A DNA stretch of 6,225 bases from the NCBI GenBank assembly GCA_030592245.1, contig JAUVJV010000145.1:1-6225 (forward strand). The letters are read 5' to 3'. The notes beneath the pieces were generated by a model. That model was not told the origin of the DNA and did no database searches. It was given only the letters and a program-made list of their open reading frames with translations. How positions within the stretch are numbered: position 1 is the first letter of the stretch; every line of letters begins with the position of its first letter. Below are positions 1-5,252 of the stretch, one piece after another. The stretch is from Candidatus Eiseniibacteriota bacterium. Lineage in GTDB: Bacteria > Arandabacterota > Arandabacteria > Arandabacterales > Arandabacteraceae. The translations under genes and the position numbers were made by a program.

Positions 1-62
1 AAGCTGCAAGCCTAAGACCACCGGCCCGGCCTGTCAAGAAGCCAAGCCCTATATCGGCACAT

Positions 63-94
63 CAGGCCCCAGGCTTGCGCCTTGGACGGGCCTG
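63..94. repeat. Imperfect GC-rich inverted repeat (hairpin) upstream of the first promoter
   Basis: A perfect 7-bp outer stem pairs CAGGCCC (63-69) with GGGCCTG (88-94). An inner stem pairs AGGC (71-74) with GCCT (79-82) around the loop TTGC, with C70-G84 possible across a bulge. No T-run follows on either strand, so it is not a convincing intrinsic terminator. It lies about 25 bp upstream of the -35 box at 119, where it could be the 3' end of an upstream transcript or a regulator site. The rest of 1-118 holds nothing I can name. A reading frame ending in TAA at 13-15 could be the tail of a gene to the left, but it is too short to judge. Confidence 0.35.
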
Positions 95-118
95 CCTCCC
101 AAGCGCTTCTCATATACC

Positions 119-148
119 TTGACTTTTCCCGAACTATTATGATATAAT
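119..148 (+). promoter_or_regulatory. Sigma-70-type promoter for the 72-residue orphan gene
   Basis: TTGACT at 119-124 matches the -35 consensus in five of six bases. TATAAT at 143-148 is a perfect -10 box, and the spacer is 18 bp. Transcription would start near 155, giving a leader of about 60 nt before the ATG at 216. The surrounding DNA is locally AT-rich inside a GC-rich window, as expected for a real promoter. This is the best-matching housekeeping promoter on the plus strand here. Confidence 0.75.
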
Positions 149-174
149 GGTTTTAGTCTGAAAGAGAAAGCCCC

Positions 175-207
175 ATGCCTTGGCTCCTTTTAGACCACGC
201 GAGGTGA
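175..207 (+). other. Possible 10-codon leader ORF whose stop lies in the next ribosome binding site
   Basis: ATG at 175 opens a frame of ten codons (M-P-W-L-L-L-D-H-A-R) ending in TGA at 205-207. The stop sits inside the purine-rich GAGGTGAG (201-208) that would serve as Shine-Dalgarno for the gene at 216. Ribosomes finishing this ORF could therefore affect initiation downstream. A weak purine stretch (GAAAGAGAAAG) precedes its ATG. Such a short frame arises often by chance, so this is a weak call. Confidence 0.2.
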
Positions 208-215
208 GACAAGAC

Positions 216-434
216 ATGGTGGAGATGTCTGGAGATCGTGATTTCGCCCAGCATGTTGCTGGTGAGCATGGTGAAGCTAGTCTGCAGTACTCGGTTGCGA
301 GGATTTACGGAAGGCCGGATGAGACCCTGCGCAAGGGCAAGGTACACACCTGGTACTACTTCAGCGACCGGGTTGCCTTTGTATTTGAGGGCAATATAAT
401 ACAGAAGGTGGTCGATCTCCTGCCTGCCTCCTAG
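216..434 (+). CDS. Small orphan protein, 72 aa, function unknown
   Basis: I do not recognise this protein. The ATG at 216 is chosen because GAGGTGAG (201-208) lies 7 nt upstream. The frame stays open to a TTG at 180, but that start has no comparable ribosome binding site. The product has no signal peptide, lipobox or membrane segment and is probably cytoplasmic. The first 22 residues are polar. The C-terminal half (about residues 27-68) reads like alternating beta strands: a Y-G-x-P-D turn near 31-35, then W-Y-Y-F near 46-49, F-V-F-E near 55-58 and I-I-Q-K-V-V near 61-66. The pattern G-x-P-D, then W-x-Y, then a hydrophobic strand is reminiscent of BamE/SmpA-like folds. That is only a suggestion, because the lipoprotein N-terminus of that family is absent. 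It has its own strong promoter, stands alone and converges with the HAD gene. A good promoter and RBS make it likely to be a real gene. Confidence 0.6.
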   Translation: MVEMSGDRDFAQHVAGEHGEASLQYSVARIYGRPDETLRKGKVHTWYYFSDRVAFVFEGNIIQKVVDLLPAS

Positions 435-473
435 AGGCTCGAGAGATTGCTTCGACCCCCTTCCCTCTCATCG

Positions 474-1118
474 TCAGCTTATTCCCATCAGCGGTAATAA
501 CTCATCAAGTGAATCGATGACCGGCACTCCCGGCAGGGCCACTGAGAACTCTTCCACAGAGAGCAGCCCGGCGCGGGCGATGAATCTGATGCCCGCCGCC
601 TTCGCGGCAAGTCCGTCCTTGCGGCTGTCCCCGACGAATACCACCCTGTCAGGCGTCACGCCGAAGGTCTCCATGGCGAAACGGAAGTGATCGAGCCCCT
701 TCTGAAATCCGGGCCGGAATCCCATGACCAGGTCGAATTCCAGGCCCCTGAACCTGATGACCTCGGCGATCAGTTCCTCGTAGTTTCCGCTGGAGATACA
801 CACCTTGATCCCGTGCTGCCTGATTCTTGCCAGGGCGTCCGGCGCATCCGGAAAGAGTTCGAAATCAAACAGGCTCTCACGCTTCTTCCCCTCGAAAGCG
901 CTGACAGTGGATTCGTTGCGGGCATCACCCGGGGCGATCAGTTCCATCTGTTTCACAAACGGTAGACCGGTGGTGTCGATATACGCCCGTCTGGCCTGGT
1001 CCGGATCCATGGAGTAATGCTCCGCGAGAAGGCCCGCGGCCAACTGGGTAAGAAAGGACATGGAATCCACGATGGTGCCGTCAAAATCGAATATGGCGAC
1101 TTCGAGCGGGCTCAACAC
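474..1118 (-). CDS. HAD-superfamily hydrolase, phosphoglycolate phosphatase/beta-phosphoglucomutase-like
   Basis: This 214-residue protein carries all four HAD motifs, so it should be a soluble Mg-dependent phosphatase working through a phospho-aspartate. Motif I is D-F-D-G-T at 11-15 (nucleophile D11, acid/base D13). Motif II is S-S-G-N at 109-112. The motif III lysine is K140. Motif IV is G-D-S-R-K-D at 163-168, with metal-binding D164 and D168. Residues 16 to about 88 form a helical C1-type cap, as in Gph, PGM-like and related small-molecule phosphatases. Length is normal for the family. Motif I is followed by V-D-S, common in the Gph/CbbY subfamily, but cap residues do not let me name the substrate, so no symbol is given. 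The start is GTG at 1118-1116, with GGAG 6 nt upstream. It overlaps the end of the upstream membrane-peptide gene by 7 nt, so the two are probably translationally coupled. Only 39 bp separate its stop from the converging orphan gene, with no clear terminator between. Confidence 0.88.
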   Translation of the reverse strand: MLSPLEVAIFDFDGTIVDSMSFLTQLAAGLLAEHYSMDPDQARRAYIDTTGLPFVKQMELIAPGDARNESTVSAFEGKKRESLFDFELFPDAPDALARIRQHGIKVCISSGNYEELIAEVIRFRGLEFDLVMGFRPGFQKGLDHFRFAMETFGVTPDRVVFVGDSRKDGLAAKAAGIRFIARAGLLSVEEFSVALPGVPVIDSLDELLPLMGIS

Positions 1119-1327
1119 TCACCGCTCCGGCCGGCCCTCGATGCGAAATGGAGACGATGAAACGTGGAGATCTGCGACACCACCGCTATGGCGATCATCC
1201 CGTAGAAGACCGCATTGCTCCACACCAGGGCGAGGGCTGTCGAGACGATAAGTATGGTGAATGCGAGCGCGGCCGACGCCGGCAAGGACTCATAACCGCT
1301 TCTGATTCTCTTGTTTATGCTTGACAC
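1112..1327 (-). CDS. Small two-helix membrane protein, 71 aa
   Basis: The product starts with a basic N-terminus (residues 1-12, with K and R). Two hydrophobic stretches at about 18-35 and 38-55, joined by a short W-S-N turn, look like a transmembrane hairpin. A basic tail with H and R follows from 57. I do not recognise the family. The start is GTG at 1327-1325, with AGAGGGAG just upstream, and a good promoter lies 27-55 bp further upstream. Its TGA (1114-1112) overlaps the GTG start of the HAD phosphatase, so the two form one transcript with coupled translation. The shared transcript may mean a shared process, such as action of the phosphatase near the membrane, but nothing in the sequence shows it. 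The promoter, RBS, membrane pattern and overlap together make a real gene likely. Comparable peptides are often annotated only as hypothetical. Confidence 0.65.
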   Translation of the reverse strand: MSSINKRIRSGYESLPASAALAFTILIVSTALALVWSNAVFYGMIAIAVVSQISTFHRLHFASRAGRSGEC

Positions 1328-1353
1328 GACACTCCCTCTGGGTAGCGCAGCTC

Positions 1354-1382
1354 ATACTAGTGAGGCTCCCGGCTTTTGTCAA
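1354..1382 (-). promoter_or_regulatory. Sigma-70-type promoter of the membrane-peptide/HAD operon
   Basis: Read on the minus strand, a perfect TTGACA (1382-1377) is followed after exactly 17 bp by TAGTAT (1359-1354), four of six matches to the -10 consensus. Transcription would start near 1347. That leaves a leader of about 20 nt containing the AGAGGGAG ribosome binding site before the GTG at 1327. Box quality, spacing and distance to the start agree well. Confidence 0.75.
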
Positions 1383-1424
1383 GGTAACTGAACCGTGGCC
1401 ACTGCCGCAAGGAAGCTTAAGGGT

Positions 1425-1484
1425 CCACCCGAAGGGGTCTTCGGAGGAGCCCACCGGAAGGGATCACCGGAGGAGGCCACCGGA
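1425..1484. repeat. 26-bp imperfect tandem repeat, 2.3 copies
   Basis: Unit 1 is 1425-1450 and unit 2 is 1451-1476. They match at 21 of 26 positions, differing at unit positions 6, 13, 16, 17 and 26. A third, partial unit starts at 1477 and repeats the first eight bases (CCACCGGA) before diverging into the terminator's 3' arm. The shared core is CCACC, GAAGGG, then CGGAGGAG. The units are immediately adjacent, with no unique spacers, so this is not a CRISPR. Unit 1 contains its own perfect hairpin, CCGAAG (1429-1434) with CTTCGG (1439-1444) around GGGT. Possible roles are a regulator-binding array or an RNA leader with alternative structures. Replication slippage remains a simple origin. Confidence 0.8.
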
Positions 1485-1494
1485 TCCCTTTTTT
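1458..1494 (+). terminator. Intrinsic terminator, plus-strand orientation
   Basis: AAGGGATC (1458-1465) pairs perfectly with GATCCCTT (1483-1490). The 17-nt interval can fold further through CCGG (1467-1470) with CCGG (1480-1483). A run of six T at 1489-1494 overlaps and follows the 3' arm, the standard layout for Rho-independent termination on the plus strand. Only two T follow the hairpin on the minus strand, so it is mainly one-way. No plus-strand gene lies between the orphan ending at 434 and this point. It either shields the next promoter from antisense read-through, ends an unseen small RNA, or acts as an attenuator in a longer leader of the 1597 gene. Confidence 0.7.
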
Positions 1495-1496
1495 CA

Positions 1497-1525
1497 TTGG
1501 TTCCCCCGGCGGACGTCATTATAAT
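1497..1525 (+). promoter_or_regulatory. Promoter for the large membrane/methyltransferase-like gene
   Basis: A perfect TATAAT lies at 1520-1525. TTGGTT at 1497-1502 is a moderate -35 box (three of six) with an exact 17-bp spacer. It begins three bases after the terminator's T-run, so terminator and promoter sit back to back. Transcription would start near 1532, giving a leader of about 65 nt before the GTG at 1597. Confidence 0.6.
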
Positions 1526-1564
1526 CTGAACTGAAGCCACAGTTGCAGAACGGATTGAGCGAGA

Positions 1565-1600
1565 ATGCAGGATAGCCTGAGCCCGGAGGTCCGGATGTGA
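1565..1600 (+). other. Possible 11-codon upstream ORF overlapping the next start as GTGA
   Basis: ATG at 1565 opens eleven codons (M-Q-D-S-L-S-P-E-V-R-M) ending in TGA at 1598-1600. That stop overlaps the GTG start of the large gene (1597-1599) in the GTGA arrangement typical of translational coupling. The large gene's Shine-Dalgarno, GGAGGT at 1585-1590, lies inside this ORF. Its own ribosome binding site is weak (GAGCGAG just upstream), and no codon bias or known leader-peptide signature stands out. It may be a real coupling device or chance. Confidence 0.25.
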
Positions 1601-4600
1601 CAGGAACAGGAAAGAAACCGACACTCTATCTGGCGGTGGCGGGCTTCGCTACGGGGTTCGCGGCGCTGACCGTGTACCATGCCTGGTCCCGGGTGTTCCC
1701 GCCGGTATTCGCCAGCCGCTCGCTTACCGGCATGTGGACAGGTGTTTGCCTGCTGCTCGGCATTCTCCTGGGGAGCCTCTACTTTAAGAGCCGGTCTGAA
1801 CGGCTGCGTTCGAGGCCGAAACTTTTTGTTTTCATGCAGGCCGCCCTTGGCATAGCATCCGTGCTGGCCATGCGGCTCCTCGTCTCCCTGGCCGGCCTTC
1901 CCGGGGCGCTTGCATCCGCCGGTGAATCTTCCGCTACGATCGCAGGGATCCTGGGCGGACTGCTCTCCTTTGGTATTCTCTTCGTCCCCGCCTTTCTCTT
2001 GAGCGGGCTCCTTGCATATGGCCTGGGTTCGCGTCATTTCTCAATCTTCCTTTTTCTCGGCTGTGCCCTGGGTGCATTGGGCCAGGCGTTCCTGATTGCC
2101 CCCACCGGCGGGCTCTGGTTATCCTGCCTGGCGGGTTCGGGCATCGTGATAGTCAGCGGGCTTATCGGATTCTTCGCGGTGAGACCGGCCGTCGAGGCGG
2201 AGACCGGTGAATCGGGCGCCGGGACAGGTCCCGGCCGTCTGATCGCACTCTGTTATGGCGGTTACCTTCTCTCGGCCGTGCTCTTCGCCGTTCTCGCAAG
2301 CCGCCTGATATTCCTATGTGCCGGCCATACGGTCCAGGCCTCGTCCATCACAGCCGCGACGTTTTTTGCAGGCCTGGCTCTGGGCTCGGCGCTCTCGTTC
2401 GGACCTCTTAAGGACCGCTTGAGCACCGTGGCCTGGCTGGGAGCCGCCGCAGGACTGAGCGGGCTTTTCGGGCTCGCGATAGGCCGCCAGGCGCCTTCCC
2501 TCCCCCTGACCTTCCTGAGCCTCGCCGGAGATGGCACGGCGACCTGGTCCGGCTTGCTTACCGTCTACTGGATGCTGGCGCTCTTGTGGCTGCTACTTCC
2601 CGGGATCCTCATCGGAAGCACTCTCCCGTCGATCGCCTGCAAGACACCCACCCGGGGTGGACAGGGATGGGGACTCACCTCAGCCGCGGCAGGAGTGCTT
2701 CTCGCCCTGTTGGGAACTTGCTTTCTTCCCTCACGGGAATGGAGCCTGAAAACTCTTCTCACCCTTGTCCCATGGCTGAGCATCGGCCTGGGCGTGATCA
2801 TGCTCGCGATGTCCCGTGCCGGACGAGGCCGGCGAGTCTTCGTGACCGCCTGCATCTTATTGGCCGCCACTGCTGTGACTGCCACCTTGCCGGCCTGGAA
2901 CGCGGGCCTGCTGACGTCGGGCGTCTATGTCAGGCCTGCCCGGTTCGCGGAAACGGAAGGACTGCGCGCTCTGCTCTCGGAGGCTGAGGTAATCGCCTAT
3001 GGGGAATCGCCGGGGGGAGTGATCTCGGTTGAGAGAACTCCGGATGCAATAACAGTGAAGGCGAACGGAACCGTCAGGGCCTTGACCGCCGGCAATGCGG
3101 TGTCTGAGCGAGTGTCCGCGCACATACCGCTCTTGCTGCATGACCGGCCACGCAGCCTCTTGGTGCTTGGGTTCGGAACGGGAGCAAGGCTCGCCGCTGC
3201 AGAGACCCATCCTCTTGAGAGGATCGAGTGCGTGGAGGGAATGCATGTATCCGGACGAACCTTGAGACCATTTGCATCGCACAACCGGGATGCGCTGCGA
3301 GACACCCGGCTGACCATGACCTATGCCGATCCACGGCACTACCTGTCGGTATCAAACCAGTCTCATGACCTGATCCTGCTGGAAAGTCCCGTCCCGTTCA
3401 CGCGCCATGGCGCCGAACTCCTTACCGCCGATTTCTTCGAATTGCTGCGTTCAAGGCTCAGTGCCGGTGGAATGGCATGCCAGGCAATCAGCACCGCCGA
3501 TCTCTCGCCGGAGCTCCTGGGTATCGTGGCGAGAACCTTCACGGCTGTCTTCCCGCACGTCAGCGTCTGGTGGACCGGCGGGTTCGACATCCTCCTGGTG
3601 GGCGGAATGGAACCACACAGGTTTGACCCGGACACCGTCGAGATGCGAATGGCAATACCCTCGATCGGAGAAGATCTTGCCCGCATGAACATCACCGAAC
3701 CCCTTGGCATCCTCGCTCTCTACGTGACGGGAAGAGAGGAGATCTTGAGTCTCGGCGGGGGTCTCTCTTCAAACACCGTGGTCATGAACCGGCTCGCCTG
3801 CCAGTGGCCGAGGCAGACACTTCGCCGGAGGAGGAGCGACGCATTCGGCGTGGTCCACCGGACAGGCACAAACCCCCTTGCCCTGGTGAAGCCCGCCGAA
3901 GGTGACCCGTCCAGGTTCGAATGGGCACGTGACCCCCTGGATCGATGCGCAGATGCCCGTGAGCTCTACTTGAGATCAGCTGAGGAGGTTGCCTCAGGAA
4001 ACGTGAGACAGGGAATATCCCTCCTGGGTGAGGCGGTGAGCACCTGCGGGCTCCACGGCACGCTCATGTTCCCGCTGTCTGAGTACTACATGCTTCTCTC
4101 CAGGAGGAGCATGGCCGCGGGCCGCCTGGAGGACGCGGTGGTAAGTGCGCGGAGGGCCGTCGAGCTGGACCCGCTGGGTCCCGCCACATTCTACAATCTT
4201 GCCAATATCGAACTCAGGCGTGACCCCCCTACCGCCTCGGCCCTGCTGGCGAGGGCGATCGAGCTGGATCCCGCTTACATTCCCGCCTACCTGCTCAAGG
4301 CCAAGGCCGAGCTTTCGGAAGGAAAGCCCAGGGATGCCACCGGGACCGTGGGCCACGTGCTCTCCGTTGAACCCTTCAACCCAACCGCCCACCAGCTCAA
4401 GGGCCTGAGCCTTATCCGGAGAAAGCAGTATGAGGCCGGCCGCCTGGAACTCGAGAGGGCTCTCGAGGGCCGGCCCGGTGATCTCGATGTGATGGAGGCC
4501 CTGGCTTACAGCTGGCTCATGGAAGGCCGGCTGGACCGTGCGCGCGATCTGTACCGGCAGGTGCTTGAGGCTGAGCCGGAGCGTCTGGGGGCGCTGAACA

Positions 4601-4737
4601 ATTATGCGACGGTGCTCGCCGAGGAAGGCGAATACGGGCAGGCCGTGGAGGCCTGGACCAGGGCGCTGGCGCTGAGCCCGGGCAATCCGGACATAATGGC
4701 CAATATCAGGGAAGCCCGGCAGAACATGCGGCGCTAG
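1597..4737 (+). CDS. Multi-pass membrane protein fused to a spermidine-synthase-like domain and TPR repeats, 1046 aa
   Basis: Start is GTG at 1597, with GGAGGT (1585-1590) six nt upstream. The ATG at 1595 is out of frame and followed at once by TGA. Residues 8 to about 432 hold roughly 12-14 hydrophobic helices with short loops. About 440-740 resembles the 'fused MFS/spermidine synthase' family: the S-G-V-Y-V entry at 441-445, a SAM-binding-type loop G-F-G-T-G at 525-529, an acidic residue E547 ending strand 2, Y-A-D-P-R near 576-580, and L-L-E-S-P at 594-598 where true spermidine synthases have a catalytic Asp. A family-like tail (L-S-S-N-T near 723-727, W-P-R at 737-739) follows. Residues about 785-1030 form about seven TPRs, several ending in D-P or E-P-like turns (858-859, 891-892, 993-994). 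The TPR tail should sit on the same side as the Rossmann domain, probably the cytoplasm, and bind partners. Aminopropyl transfer is doubtful; small-molecule or lipid modification or transport are alternatives. It is a single-gene unit with its own promoter. Confidence 0.8.
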   Translation: MTGTGKKPTLYLAVAGFATGFAALTVYHAWSRVFPPVFASRSLTGMWTGVCLLLGILLGSLYFKSRSERLRSRPKLFVFMQAALGIASVLAMRLLVSLAGLPGALASAGESSATIAGILGGLLSFGILFVPAFLLSGLLAYGLGSRHFSIFLFLGCALGALGQAFLIAPTGGLWLSCLAGSGIVIVSGLIGFFAVRPAVEAETGESGAGTGPGRLIALCYGGYLLSAVLFAVLASRLIFLCAGHTVQASSITAATFFAGLALGSALSFGPLKDRLSTVAWLGAAAGLSGLFGLAIGRQAPSLPLTFLSLAGDGTATWSGLLTVYWMLALLWLLLPGILIGSTLPSIACKTPTRGGQGWGLTSAAAGVLLALLGTCFLPSREWSLKTLLTLVPWLSIGLGVIMLAMSRAGRGRRVFVTACILLAATAVTATLPAWNAGLLTSGVYVRPARFAETEGLRALLSEAEVIAYGESPGGVISVERTPDAITVKANGTVRALTAGNAVSERVSAHIPLLLHDRPRSLLVLGFGTGARLAAAETHPLERIECVEGMHVSGRTLRPFASHNRDALRDTRLTMTYADPRHYLSVSNQSHDLILLESPVPFTRHGAELLTADFFELLRSRLSAGGMACQAISTADLSPELLGIVARTFTAVFPHVSVWWTGGFDILLVGGMEPHRFDPDTVEMRMAIPSIGEDLARMNITEPLGILALYVTGREEILSLGGGLSSNTVVMNRLACQWPRQTLRRRRSDAFGVVHRTGTNPLALVKPAEGDPSRFEWARDPLDRCADARELYLRSAEEVASGNVRQGISLLGEAVSTCGLHGTLMFPLSEYYMLLSRRSMAAGRLEDAVVSARRAVELDPLGPATFYNLANIELRRDPPTASALLARAIELDPAYIPAYLLKAKAELSEGKPRDATGTVGHVLSVEPFNPTAHQLKGLSLIRRKQYEAGRLELERALEGRPGDLDVMEALAYSWLMEGRLDRARDLYRQVLEAEPERLGALNNYATVLAEEGEYGQAVEAWTRALALSPGNPDIMANIREARQNMRR

Positions 4738-4752
4738 GTCAATGGCGCCCGA

Positions 4753-5142
4753 TCAAGGCTCGAACTCATGGTCCGCTCCGAGGAAGGTACACGTGATGTC
4801 CTCCGGGAAGTTGTCGGCCCAGAGGATCGTGTAGTCGTCGAAGTCATCCACTTTGCTTGAAGGACACTCGCAGATATTGTTCGGAACATAGCCGGCCGCG
4901 AGGAGAACGCTGACATTCATGTTGCCGTCGGGCACATTGATATCAATCGCGTAGGCCACCGCAGCTTCCATCACGCCGCGCTGGTGGGAAATGCAGGCCG
5001 CCATTCTGGCGTTCCTCTGCATCCTTATGAAGTTCGCGCCCCCGATAACCGCCAGGATACCGATAATCACAATCACAATCATCAGCTCGATCAGCGTGAA
5101 CCCCGGCCTTCCATGAAGGCATGTCCACCGATGTTTTCTCAC
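4753..5142 (-). CDS. Type IV pilin-like/type II pseudopilin (GspG-like) prepilin, 129 aa
   Basis: A 14-residue basic leader ends in R-P-G, followed by F-T-L-I-E-L-M at 15-21. This is the classic class III prepilin signal: cleavage after G14 and N-methylation of F15 by a PilD-type peptidase, with the conserved E19 at mature position +5. Residues 15-37 are the hydrophobic helix that packs pilus cores. The mature protein, 115 residues, is short like major pseudopilins and minor pilins. The globular part has four cysteines (C50, C91, C93, C118), with A-A-C at 48-50 and C-P at 93-94, a pattern seen in small prepilin-type proteins and giving potential disulfides. The start is GTG at 5142-5140, the only start codon between the upstream in-frame TGA and the cleavage motif. 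No Shine-Dalgarno is visible, so translation may be weak. No assembly ATPase, PilC-like or PilD gene is present, so it must use machinery elsewhere. It ends 15 bp from the large fusion gene, tail to tail. GspG versus pilin cannot be separated. Confidence 0.85.
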   Translation of the reverse strand: MRKHRWTCLHGRPGFTLIELMIVIVIIGILAVIGGANFIRMQRNARMAACISHQRGVMEAAVAYAIDINVPDGNMNVSVLLAAGYVPNNICECPSSKVDDFDDYTILWADNFPEDITCTFLGADHEFEP

Positions 5143-5206
5143 ACCAGTATATTCGGCAGCCCGGGGGAGAAGTTGACCTGAGGGCCGGGGACATCAGAAC
5201 CGGAAA

Positions 5207-5224
5207 AGTGGCTGTCTGACCACT
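5207..5224 (-). terminator. Weak candidate terminator after the porin gene
   Basis: On the minus strand, AGTGG (5224-5220) pairs with CCACT (5211-5207) around an 8-nt loop, and the 3' arm runs into four T (5207-5204) followed by CC. It lies about 28 nt past the porin stop, the right place and orientation. The stem is only five base pairs, so it may be inefficient or fortuitous. If it leaks, the pilin gene could be reached by porin read-through. I find no convincing promoter of its own for the pilin in 5143-5252. Confidence 0.3.
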
Positions 5225-5252
5225 ACCGACAAGTTATGCGTGGGACATTACA

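Noticed and set aside
180..215. TTG-initiated 84-residue version of the orphan protein
   Set aside because: TTG at 180 lacks a Shine-Dalgarno, while ATG at 216 has GAGGTGAG at 7 nt.
426..438. GCCTC/GAGGC hairpin over the orphan gene's stop codon
   Set aside because: Five base pairs with a 3-nt loop and no T-run; likely chance in GC-rich sequence.
1321..1326. Perfect TTGACA on the plus strand
   Set aside because: No -10-like hexamer at 16-18 bp downstream; it lies at the start of the minus-strand peptide gene.
1425..1484. CRISPR-like repeat
   Set aside because: The units are directly adjacent with no unique spacers, and only 2.3 copies exist.
1519..2037. Long minus-strand reading frame (172 codons) opposite the start of the large gene
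   Set aside because: Its composition is G/P/E/R/Q-rich with no domain signal. It lies antisense to convincing membrane-helix coding sequence, so it is a GC-rich shadow.
2857..3339. Other long antisense or off-frame frames inside the large gene
   Set aside because: All overlap a continuous 1046-codon frame with clear domains, and none has a recognisable motif or good RBS.
4730..4749. GGCGC/GCGCC inverted repeat across the stop of the large gene
   Set aside because: Only five base pairs with a 10-nt loop and no T-run on either strand, so not a credible terminator for the convergent pair.
5144..5149. TATACT on the minus strand just before the pilin GTG
   Set aside because: As a -10 box it would start transcription at or past the GTG, and no -35 box sits at 16-18 bp.
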